Shown: positions 1 through 4,926, counted from the first letter of the stretch. The stretch is 5,017 nucleotides of DNA from Candidatus Altarchaeales archaeon (GCA_003663115.1 QMZJ01000098.1:1-5017), one strand, 5' to 3'. Made by a program: numbers and translations. Notes: generated by a model not told the origin, from the letters alone.

Positions 1-49
1 CATAAAGGGCGGAGTTAAACTTAAACATGCTGATTCAAAAAATAAAAAA

Positions 50-56
50 GGAGGTG
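50..56 (+). promoter_or_regulatory. Strong Shine-Dalgarno sequence far upstream of TFB
   Basis: GGAGGTG at 50-56 matches the archaeal anti-Shine-Dalgarno core almost perfectly. No ATG, and no well-placed GTG or TTG, follows at normal spacing. The nearest credible start is the TFB ATG at 174, about 117 bases away. The intervening bases fold into a compact structure (see 61-165), which could bring this site within about 10 bases of that ATG. The match is seen directly; its role is inferred. Confidence 0.55.
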
Positions 57-60
57 CAAG

Positions 61-165
61 CGCAAGGTAAGGGATACAGGAATTCCTCCGTGACCTGAAG
101 CAGTACGAGAAAGTGCTATGCACTTTCTGTGCGCAAATTGGTAGACAATTTGCTGTATCCTTGCG
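61..165 (+). promoter_or_regulatory. Structured leader RNA element in the TFB 5' region
   Basis: Three nested inverted repeats are visible. The outer stem pairs 61-67 with 159-165 and 74-79 with 153-158, 13 base pairs in all, with a 6-base bulge (68-73) on the left. Inside it lie a perfect 9-bp hairpin (108-116 with 120-128, loop TAT) and an 8-bp hairpin (133-140 with 146-153, loop GTAGA, sharing its last base with the outer stem). Together they form a multi-branch fold between the Shine-Dalgarno site and the TFB start. It may be a cis-acting leader, a small RNA, or an inserted palindromic repeat. No known riboswitch class was recognised. Confidence 0.5.
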
Positions 166-173
166 TGTTTGTA

Positions 174-1109
174 ATGGAAAGGTGTCCGGGTTGTGGCAGT
201 AAAAGAATAATAAGCGATTATGTTCATGGGGAGTTGTTTTGCGGAGACTGCGGTCTTGTAATAGAGGAGAAGCTCTTTGATTTTGGTCCCGAGTGGAGGG
301 CATTTGACAGGGAGGATATCGATAAAAGAGCAAGAACCGGGGGTTTGCTTAGATACGGAAAATTGACCAAGGGTTTGACCACAGAGATCGATAGATATGA
401 TAGAGATATAAAGGGGAAGGCGATCCCAGTGGAGAAAAAGGCAGAATGGTATAGATTAAGAAAGTGGCAAAAACGATCCAGAATGGCAACCTCTCTACAG
501 AGAAATTTATCCATCGCGCTGCCCGAACTGGATAGGATGTGCTCGTATCTGAAGATATCCACCAATATAAAGGAAGAGTGCGCGAGATTATATAGAAAAG
601 CCGCTGGGAGGGGTTTGGTCAAGGGCAGATCAATAGAGAGCATGGTTGCCGCAGTAATTTACATAATAACAAGACAGCACCACTCTCCCATAACCCTAGA
701 GGAGTTGGAAGAGGTTTCCGGGAAGACGAAAAAGGACATTGGAAAAAGCTACAGAAAGATAGCTCAAGGATTTAATCTGAAGATACCAACCGCTGGGGCC
801 ATAGATTATATACCGAGATTGGCTATTAAACTGAATGCCTCCGGGAAGACCCTTGCCAAGGCAACGGAGATCGTGAAAAAAGCCACAGAGCTAAGTATCG
901 TCTCTGGAAAAGTGCCGATAAGCGTTGCGGCGGCAGCGGTATATCTTGCGGGTCATATCTTGAATGATGAGAATATACCAAAAAAGATTGAAGGATTTAT
1001 GGGAACTACAAAGTCAACTATTCAGGAGAGATATGATGACCTGAAAAAATACGTTCTGGAGGGAGAGAATGAGAGATATAATGAAAAAAGACCTGATAAC
1101 GATAGATAA
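174..1109 (+). CDS. tfb: Transcription initiation factor B (TFB, archaeal TFIIB homologue)
   Basis: TFB binds the TBP-TATA complex and recruits archaeal RNA polymerase. With the start at 174 the protein has 311 residues, normal for the family. An N-terminal zinc ribbon has cysteines 4, 7, 23 and 26 (CPGCG and CGDCG). It is followed by the family signature GPEWRAF (38-44), the B-reader/linker (about 45-82), the conserved RLRKWQ block (94-99) and two cyclin repeats (about 108-199 and 207-293). A helix-turn-helix typical of BRE contact lies at about 269-293. The GTG at 129 would add 15 residues encoded by the leader hairpins and not expected in TFB, so the ATG at 174 is preferred although it has no adjacent Shine-Dalgarno. 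The linker has LTKGL where most TFBs, from memory, have HDKGL, so this may be a divergent paralogue. The 3' end overlaps the next gene by 41 bases. Confidence 0.95.
   Translation: MERCPGCGSKRIISDYVHGELFCGDCGLVIEEKLFDFGPEWRAFDREDIDKRARTGGLLRYGKLTKGLTTEIDRYDRDIKGKAIPVEKKAEWYRLRKWQKRSRMATSLQRNLSIALPELDRMCSYLKISTNIKEECARLYRKAAGRGLVKGRSIESMVAAVIYIITRQHHSPITLEELEEVSGKTKKDIGKSYRKIAQGFNLKIPTAGAIDYIPRLAIKLNASGKTLAKATEIVKKATELSIVSGKVPISVAAAAVYLAGHILNDENIPKKIEGFMGTTKSTIQERYDDLKKYVLEGENERYNEKRPDNDR
1058..1063 (+). promoter_or_regulatory. Ribosome binding site of the four-CBS gene, inside TFB
   Basis: GGAGGG lies five bases before the ATG at 1069, within the last codons of TFB. It decides the start in favour of 1069 over the in-frame ATG at 1081, and so supports the 41-base overlap. 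Confidence 0.6.
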
Positions 1110-1848
1110 GGACCAAAATATCGGGGACGCGCTGAGATTGATGAAAGAAAAGGATATATCCAGATTGCTGGTAACGGAGGACAAGAAGATAATTGGGATC
1201 ATAACCGAGGAAGATATTACAAATAGACTTGTAACCGGGCGGGAGAGAAAGCTAAAGGCATCCCATATACATATCTCTTCGGCGATGACAAAGGATCTTA
1301 AGCTCATTCCAATAGATTCTGAGATAAAGGATGCCGCAAAAATTATGCTGGAGAATAGATTTTCATCATTACCCGTTATAGATGATTCGAAAATTGTTGG
1401 ATTAATAACTAAGACCGATCTGGTAAAGAGCCTAAAGAACTCGAAAAGATCAATCAGGGAGTTCTATACGAAGGATCCGGTACTCGTAAATCCAGCAGAC
1501 ACAATAGTCTCTGCCAGAAAAGTGATGCTGGAACATAATATCCACAGACTTCTCGTAACAGATAGGGGTCTGCTGACGGGAATTTTGACGGAGAGAGACC
1601 TCGCCAGAGGCCTAAAGACCTTTAGAAAGGCGCTGGATAAGAGCCCACACCCGGATATCCGGGGTTTGAGGGTAGAACACGTAATGACCAGAGAGCCCGT
1701 AACAATCAAACCAGAGACAACCGTTGGGAGAGCAGTAGAGATAATGCTAAAAAAGGGTATATCGGGCATCCCCATAATCACAAAGGACTTTGGAATCTTA
1801 ACAAAAACAGATCTCATAAGAGGAATTGCGGATGGCAGACTGCCCTGA
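1069..1848 (+). CDS. Four-CBS-domain protein (two Bateman modules)
   Basis: The 259 residues are made almost entirely of four CBS domains (about 1-57, 68-122, 130-186 and 201-257). Each keeps the T-x-x-D signature that contacts the ribose of bound adenine nucleotides: T46-D49, T114-D117, T174-D177 and T245-D248. No other domain, membrane segment or enzyme motif is present, so it is probably a soluble ligand-sensing regulator. Archaeal four-CBS proteins such as M. jannaschii MJ1225, from memory, resemble the AMPK gamma subunit and bind AMP/ADP/ATP; the ligand here is not known. The fourth domain is slightly shortened before its GILTKTD strand, which could alter that site. It overlaps the end of TFB by 41 bases in another frame and has its own Shine-Dalgarno, which implies co-transcription and coupled translation with TFB. 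Confidence 0.92.
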   Translation: MRDIMKKDLITIDKDQNIGDALRLMKEKDISRLLVTEDKKIIGIITEEDITNRLVTGRERKLKASHIHISSAMTKDLKLIPIDSEIKDAAKIMLENRFSSLPVIDDSKIVGLITKTDLVKSLKNSKRSIREFYTKDPVLVNPADTIVSARKVMLEHNIHRLLVTDRGLLTGILTERDLARGLKTFRKALDKSPHPDIRGLRVEHVMTREPVTIKPETTVGRAVEIMLKKGISGIPIITKDFGILTKTDLIRGIADGRLP

Positions 1849-1859
1849 TCAGGTTTTTT
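1844..1859 (+). terminator. Oligo-T terminator after the TFB-CBS operon
   Basis: The palindrome CCTGATCAGG (1844-1853) spans the CBS stop codon and is followed directly by six T residues (1854-1859). Archaeal RNA polymerase terminates on short T-runs, so this is a plausible 3' end for the + strand operon, which here meets converging minus-strand genes. On the minus strand, five T residues (complement of 1880-1884) could serve the opposite transcript. The site overlaps one copy of the direct repeat, so another origin is possible. Confidence 0.4.
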
Positions 1860-1879
1860 CCGCCACCTCTGTGGAATAG
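1847..1879 (+). repeat. Direct repeat, copy A
   Basis: The first 19 bases (1847-1865) are identical to 2761-2779, and the following 14 bases match with one gap and very few substitutions. The copies are 914 bases apart in the same orientation. This copy is non-coding and starts within the stop codon of the CBS gene. It also contains a small hairpin, CCAC/GTGG, at 1863-1874. Confidence 0.75.
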
Positions 1880-1899
1880 AAAAATGAGATATAAATCAA

Positions 1900-2076
1900 T
1901 CAACTATTCTTGCTCTTTCCCGTCTGGTCTATTATTCTTTTCTGCTCACTGCTCCACTTCCTGTTCTTTGTCCTTTTCAGCCATTCAGTGTATCTGTCGA
2001 TGAATTCTAGTCTGTCCCTGAAATTCTCCTCTTTGAGTTTCTCCAGCTCTTTCAAATCTATACGGGGGGTCTTCAT
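1900..2076 (-). CDS. Small charged protein, partner of the nucleotidyltransferase
   Basis: This is a 58-residue reading frame starting MKTPRIDLKE. It is rich in Lys, Glu and Arg and predicted largely helical, with a possible short coiled coil at about 7-25. Recognisable features are FRDRLEFIDRYTEWLKR (19-35) and KWSSEQKRIID (40-50). From memory, short archaeal proteins of this pattern recur beside small nucleotidyltransferase genes, but I cannot name a family. Its ATG follows the upstream TAA stop with one base between (TAAAATG), so translation is almost certainly coupled. No enzyme motif is visible. A role as binding partner, such as antitoxin or cofactor, is inferred from position only. Confidence 0.72.
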   Translation of the reverse strand: MKTPRIDLKELEKLKEENFRDRLEFIDRYTEWLKRTKNRKWSSEQKRIIDQTGKSKNS

Positions 2077-2077
2077 T

Positions 2078-2578
2078 TTAGGTATCTCTCAAATTATCCT
2101 TTTCGCTACCAAGGAACAGCTTGAACGGAATTTGCAGCTCTATGGGAGACATATATAAAATCTGCTCATTCAAAATGACCCTTTTCCTATTCCTGAGGGT
2201 CCATGCATCCAGTTCCACTTTTGGGAATTTTATTTCTATATTGGGTATGAATTCATTCTTTCGTGAAAATCGTATTGAATGACCCGCCAGTAGATAATCT
2301 TTATAGGCATCATTCTTGTCCTTGGTAATAATGCATTCAAACTTTTTGGAGAGCTCATTCCATAAGGTGTTAAATAGTGATTGGTCTATCCTTTCAACAA
2401 TAATATCGATATCCTCAGAGCTTCTGCTTCTTCCGAAGAGAATAGAAACATAGCCCGAAACCAGCACATATTCTATATCAAACCCTTCCAGAGCCCTTAC
2501 AAAATCAAAAACAAGCATGTCAAGGTTGTTCAACTCTTTTTCAAATTCTATTTTTTCTTTTGTGATCTTGATTTCCAT
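2078..2578 (-). CDS. Small nucleotidyltransferase-fold protein
   Basis: This 166-residue protein has the hallmark of the polymerase-beta-like nucleotidyltransferase fold. An SG pair (41-42) ends a strand and is followed by a helix and GRSRSSEDIDI (49-59), whose D56-x-D58 would bind metal. E115 in the strand NIEIKF is a good candidate for the third acidic residue. The arrangement recalls the DUF6036/AbiEii-like proteins of toxin-antitoxin and defence loci, but substrate and activity cannot be read here. The C-terminal block SPIELQIPFKLFLGSEKD is family-like, yet the protein stops six residues later, where homologues as I remember them continue with a helix; a slight truncation is possible. The start is the only in-frame ATG upstream of the motif region; its ribosome site is weak. 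It leads a two-gene unit with the 58-residue protein. Confidence 0.8.
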   Translation of the reverse strand: MEIKITKEKIEFEKELNNLDMLVFDFVRALEGFDIEYVLVSGYVSILFGRSRSSEDIDIIVERIDQSLFNTLWNELSKKFECIITKDKNDAYKDYLLAGHSIRFSRKNEFIPNIEIKFPKVELDAWTLRNRKRVILNEQILYMSPIELQIPFKLFLGSEKDNLRDT

Positions 2579-2641
2579 TTCTCTTTATTAATACATTCTC
2601 TGACATTCCTAAAAATTGAAATAATCCTGCTCAGGTTTAAC

Positions 2642-2818
2642 ATGAGTTCGTCGGGATGCGAAGGATTCGAATGCGTTTGGATGCCGATTGTGGCTGTGGT
2701 GGTGTTTTGGGTTTGGGTATGGTGGGAATACAGAAGACGGAGATATTCCAAGAAAGATGGGATCAGGTTTTTTCCGCCATCCTGTAGAATAGGGTTTAAC
2801 ACGGGTTCGTTGATTTGA
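2642..2818 (+). CDS. Possible small single-pass membrane protein
   Basis: The frame encodes 58 residues starting MSSSGCEGFEC. A hydrophobic, Trp- and Val-rich segment (about 14-28, MPIVAVVVFWVWVWW) is followed by RRRR and KK, a good positive-inside stop-transfer pattern. That would place the N-terminus outside and the basic tail in the cytoplasm. A weak AGGT lies a few bases before the ATG at 2642, and ATTAATA at about 2586-2592 could be a TATA element. The C-terminal part (about 40-51) is encoded by the second copy of the direct repeat. No homologue is recognised. The opposite strand is also open here (2548-2802), so coding is not certain, but the membrane pattern favours this strand. Confidence 0.42.
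   Translation: MSSSGCEGFECVWMPIVAVVVFWVWVWWEYRRRRYSKKDGIRFFPPSCRIGFNTGSLI
2761..2792 (+). repeat. Direct repeat, copy B
   Basis: Second copy of the repeat at 1847-1879, identical over its first 19 bases and near-identical afterwards through GAATAG. Here it lies within the 3' part of a small ORF and is read as GIRFFPPSCRIG. It also has local dyad symmetry: GATGG at 2756-2760 with CCATC at 2777-2781, and CAGG at 2764-2767 with CCTG at 2781-2784, as alternatives. It contains six T residues (2768-2773). Confidence 0.75.
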
Positions 2819-2854
2819 TAGAAAAGGTGGAGACAGAACTCAAGAGTAGAATAA

Positions 2855-3235
2855 TCACTTCAGTAGAATTTTAAGGAGCGAACCCAAAATGGCGCCGACA
2901 CAATCTAAAAAGGCATCAAGAACGCTTGCCGTCCTCCCCGGAACAAAGAGTTGATGAATTTCGTCTGTAATCCCGTAGATCGTCGCTATCATAATTGCCC
3001 AGAATATCGTCCATCTCTGCATTTTTTCATTCTTGGTTTTTATGGCCACTGAGAGCAGAAAACCGAGAATTGCATATTCTATGATGTGCTCAATAACGGG
3101 TGCATAGAATTTCAGGGGTAATGGCTGGGGTGGATAGGGAATGGAGGAGAGAAAAAATATAATTAACATATACATCAGTGTAATACCCCATGTTACCTTC
3201 GAGTTTTTTTCAAGCCAGTAAATTACATAGTTCAT
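2855..3235 (-). CDS. VanZ-like family membrane protein
   Basis: The 126 residues form about four membrane segments (near 15-33, 49-66, 74-89 and 104-125). The VanZ-like signatures are present: H50-x-x-E53-Y54 starting the second segment, then DEIHQLFVPGRTAS (91-104) and D107 leading into the last helix. Such proteins are small integral membrane proteins. The name comes from a low-level teicoplanin resistance protein, but most archaeal members have no proven function, so a cell-surface role is only a guess and antibiotic resistance should not be assumed. It is last in a minus-strand cluster, 13 bases after the 135-residue protein, and probably co-transcribed. No clear Shine-Dalgarno precedes the ATG. 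Confidence 0.88.
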   Translation of the reverse strand: MNYVIYWLEKNSKVTWGITLMYMLIIFFLSSIPYPPQPLPLKFYAPVIEHIIEYAILGFLLSVAIKTKNEKMQRWTIFWAIMIATIYGITDEIHQLFVPGRTASVLDAFLDCVGAILGSLLKILLK

Positions 3236-3248
3236 TCTCTATAACGGT

Positions 3249-3656
3249 TTATCCTGAGCCATACCTTGAGGGCACCTTGTGGGTCGTGAACTCTCTCATA
3301 ATTCTCTCAACGGATTCTGAGATATCCTCCCTCACATTCTTAGCTGCACGCTTTATTGCCTCCATCTGATCCCTATGTATCAGAATATTTAGAAAGCGTG
3401 AATCGGAAACCAGTATGCCTTCATCCACTGTCCTGATCGTTAAGCCAGAGGCATCTGCGTAGATACCATCTTCACCACCATCCAGATATGACTTAAATAT
3501 GCTCCAGGGTATTGTGACACTGCGATTGATATCCAGCTGATGTAATGTCACATCAGTCAATCTTTTTTCCAGATCCGCGGTATACTCAAAATTTATCTCA
3601 ACCTTATAGGTTGTTTTCCAGTTTTTATAGCCTCTTCTGAAGATAAGCGAATTCAT
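3249..3656 (-). CDS. Hypothetical protein of 135 residues between histone and VanZ genes
   Basis: I do not recognise the family. The protein looks soluble, with no signal peptide or membrane segment. The first two thirds look strand-rich: alternating patterns at about 16-25 and 45-51, a Gly/Asp turn GGEDG (60-64), then short strands to about 93. The last third is a charged helix (about 95-122, from RDQMEAIKRAAKNV through ESVERIMREF), followed by a Gly/Ser-rich tail. The mix of an alpha/beta body and a basic C-terminal helix could suit a dimerising or nucleic-acid-associated protein, but no motif proves it. No other start codon lies in its first 20 codons, and no Shine-Dalgarno is evident. It lies 29 bases after the histone and 13 before the VanZ-like gene on the same strand, so it is probably in their operon. 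Confidence 0.75.
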   Translation of the reverse strand: MNSLIFRRGYKNWKTTYKVEINFEYTADLEKRLTDVTLHQLDINRSVTIPWSIFKSYLDGGEDGIYADASGLTIRTVDEGILVSDSRFLNILIHRDQMEAIKRAAKNVREDISESVERIMREFTTHKVPSRYGSG

Positions 3657-3685
3657 TTAAGCCAACCACCCCTTACACAACATGA

Positions 3686-3913
3686 TTATGGACAGGGCTC
3701 TGCCACCCTTACCAATTTGGAAGCGAGGATTATGTCCCTGGAAGTTATGGTTTTTCTTCCATCGCTATTTGCAATTTTCTGGGCGCTTTCAGTCAATCTC
3801 TTTATAGTGAGTTCTGCCTCATCCGCCACCCTCTTAACTGCATCGATAGAAATCCTGTCCGCACCGGCATTTCTCATAACCCTCTCCACGGGGGCCAGTG
3901 GTAATTCGGCCAT
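3686..3913 (-). CDS. Archaeal histone
   Basis: This 75-residue protein starts MAELPLAPVERVMRNAGADR, the classic archaeal histone opening. It has the three-helix histone fold: helix 1 at about 8-14, the loop AGADRIS (16-22), a long helix 2 at about 23-50, the loop DGRKTIT (51-57) and helix 3 at about 58-68. The RKT loop and the R59-D60 pair are typical DNA- and dimer-stabilising positions. It dimerises and wraps DNA, compacting the chromosome. A longer in-frame opening (3967) and an ATG at 3919 exist, but the family N-terminus and the promoter fit 3913. A short tail ending AEPCP, including a cysteine, follows the fold; HMf-type histones stop earlier. It is first in a probable three-gene cluster. 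Confidence 0.95.
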   Translation of the reverse strand: MAELPLAPVERVMRNAGADRISIDAVKRVADEAELTIKRLTESAQKIANSDGRKTITSRDIILASKLVRVAEPCP

Positions 3914-3950
3914 TTTCATCCAATTCAACCGTAAATTATATTCTAAATGT

Positions 3951-3960
3951 AAATATAAAA
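3951..3960 (-). promoter_or_regulatory. TATA box of the histone gene
   Basis: On the minus strand TTTTATATTT reads toward the histone. Its centre is about 42 bases before the ATG at 3913, which predicts transcription starting near 3930 and a leader of about 17 bases. It is the clearest archaeal TATA element in the window. No gene overlaps it when the histone starts at 3913. Confidence 0.6.
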
Positions 3961-3977
3961 AGCCCAAATTCCCGAGC

Positions 3978-4005
3978 CCTAAGAGTTTAGGTAATATGTT
4001 ATACC
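3978..4005. promoter_or_regulatory. Inverted repeats upstream of the histone promoter
   Basis: CCTAA (3978-3982) and TTAGG (3987-3991) are a perfect 5-bp inverted repeat with a 4-base spacer. Right after it, GGTA (3990-3993) and TACC (4002-4005) form another. Both sit 18-55 bases upstream of the histone TATA box, where an activator or repressor could bind. In an AT-rich intergenic region such short repeats can arise by chance. Confidence 0.25.
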
Positions 4006-4029
4006 AGTGCTGTCTATCACTTCTTGGGA

Positions 4030-4833
4030 TTATTGAAGATGCCTTCTTTTAATTAATTTCGTTGTGATCTCCACCAAAGGGTGTTGAGTATAATCCATAA
4101 TTTTGATATCCCTCAATGTTATCAGATTCTTTTCTCTGGCAGATTTTTCCATCCCAAGTTCGACATCTCTGTCCATCTCCAGAACATGCGCCGCCAGCTC
4201 ATCTATATCTAGGTTCAGAGCCGCAACAGCCCTGTGATGTCCATCCACCAGCACATAGTAGTTCCTCTTTTTTATCACAATTAGTGGTTCTGCGAGTCCC
4301 TTTTTTAGTTCATATTCTCTGCCTTCCAATTCGTCCGCATATATCCTGTCCTGTGTTGGATGTAACTTATCTATCGGTACGGGATATTTCTTAACTGTAA
4401 CTCTGATGCCATACTCTGACTCAAGGAGATTCTTGACCATATCAACCTTCCTCGGTGTTGCCCTCTCTATATGGGATCTAAGTATGTCAGTGTTTGTTAT
4501 AATACCAACCAATCTCCCCTTCTCATCAATTACTGGTAATTTTTTCAGACCATTCCTGAACATGATCCTCGCGGCATCATCTAAGTTCAGGTCTGGACGC
4601 GCAACAATGAGCTTTCTCCTCGTTATATCCTTTATTGGCTTGTCCGGAGTGTTATAATTCCTCAGCAGATCCTTTGCCGTTATGACACCAACCAGGTTAC
4701 TATTCCTCGTTACCGGAAAATTTTGATGTTTGGATTTGAGAAGGATCTCGATTGCCTCTTTCACCGTCAGATTATACGAGAGATAATCTACCTCCCTCGT
4801 CATATAATCCTTAACCTTAACCTTCGCTGTCAT
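4030..4833 (-). CDS. CBS-CBS-ParB-like domain protein
   Basis: The 267 residues hold two CBS domains (about 4-58 and 65-120) with the T-x-x-D ribose-contact signatures T52-D55 and T113-D116. A ParB N-terminal/sulfiredoxin-like domain follows (about 148-222), with the opening VPIDKLHPT (152-160) and VDGHHRAVAA (196-205), the GxxR-type nucleotide-binding motif of this fold. A charged tail follows. Proteins with this architecture are widespread in methanogenic archaea, but their reaction is not established. ParB-fold relatives hydrolyse or transfer phosphate from CTP or ATP, so nucleotide control of a phosphoryl- or nucleic-acid-related activity is a reasonable inference. There is no partner ParA and no parS-like array. 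The start at 4833 is the only ATG ahead of CBS1. No Shine-Dalgarno is present, and the TATA position suggests a leaderless mRNA. Confidence 0.9.
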   Translation of the reverse strand: MTAKVKVKDYMTREVDYLSYNLTVKEAIEILLKSKHQNFPVTRNSNLVGVITAKDLLRNYNTPDKPIKDITRRKLIVARPDLNLDDAARIMFRNGLKKLPVIDEKGRLVGIITNTDILRSHIERATPRKVDMVKNLLESEYGIRVTVKKYPVPIDKLHPTQDRIYADELEGREYELKKGLAEPLIVIKKRNYYVLVDGHHRAVAALNLDIDELAAHVLEMDRDVELGMEKSAREKNLITLRDIKIMDYTQHPLVEITTKLIKRRHLQ

Positions 4834-4853
4834 GGTAGTATATTGGAATGAGA

Positions 4854-4863
4854 TTATATCTAT
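4854..4863 (-). promoter_or_regulatory. TATA-like box of the CBS-ParB gene
   Basis: On the minus strand ATAGATATAA is centred about 25 bases before the ATG at 4833. That is the normal distance from an archaeal TATA box to the transcription start, so transcription should begin at or next to the start codon. The lack of any Shine-Dalgarno upstream agrees with a leaderless transcript. Confidence 0.45.
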
Positions 4864-4926
4864 CGAATTAGGTATTTATTCCTGGACTCAGATAAATTAC
4901 TAAATCCATTATCTGTCAGAATAAAA

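Noticed and set aside
54..98. A 14-codon upstream ORF beginning at the GTG inside the Shine-Dalgarno
   Set aside because: It has no ribosome site of its own and would need the Shine-Dalgarno bases as its start codon.
61..165. Archaeal bulge-helix-bulge intron in the TFB leader
   Set aside because: The outer stem has one 6-base asymmetric bulge rather than two 3-base bulges separated by 4 bp.
129..173. TFB start at GTG 129, adding 15 residues
   Set aside because: The extra residues are encoded by the leader hairpins, do not resemble a TFB N-terminus and lack a ribosome site. The zinc ribbon begins right after the ATG at 174.
21..227. Minus-strand open frame across the TFB leader (68 residues)
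   Set aside because: It covers the inverted-repeat structure and the TFB start, has no recognisable motif, and its openness fits chance.
224..643. Minus-strand frame of 139 residues inside TFB
   Set aside because: It lies wholly antisense to the zinc-ribbon and cyclin region of a clear TFB, and has no motif.
2659..2672. T-arm-like GGATTCGAAT suggesting a tRNA fragment
   Set aside because: No acceptor, D or anticodon arms could be found at proper distances. It is only a short palindrome in the small ORF.
2548..2802. Minus-strand frame of 84 residues opposite the small membrane ORF
   Set aside because: Low-complexity Thr/Asn/His/Ser composition, overlap with the nucleotidyltransferase start, and no ribosome site.
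3717..4052. Plus-strand frame of 111 residues opposite the histone and its promoter
   Set aside because: It is antisense to a clear histone gene and crosses its TATA box.
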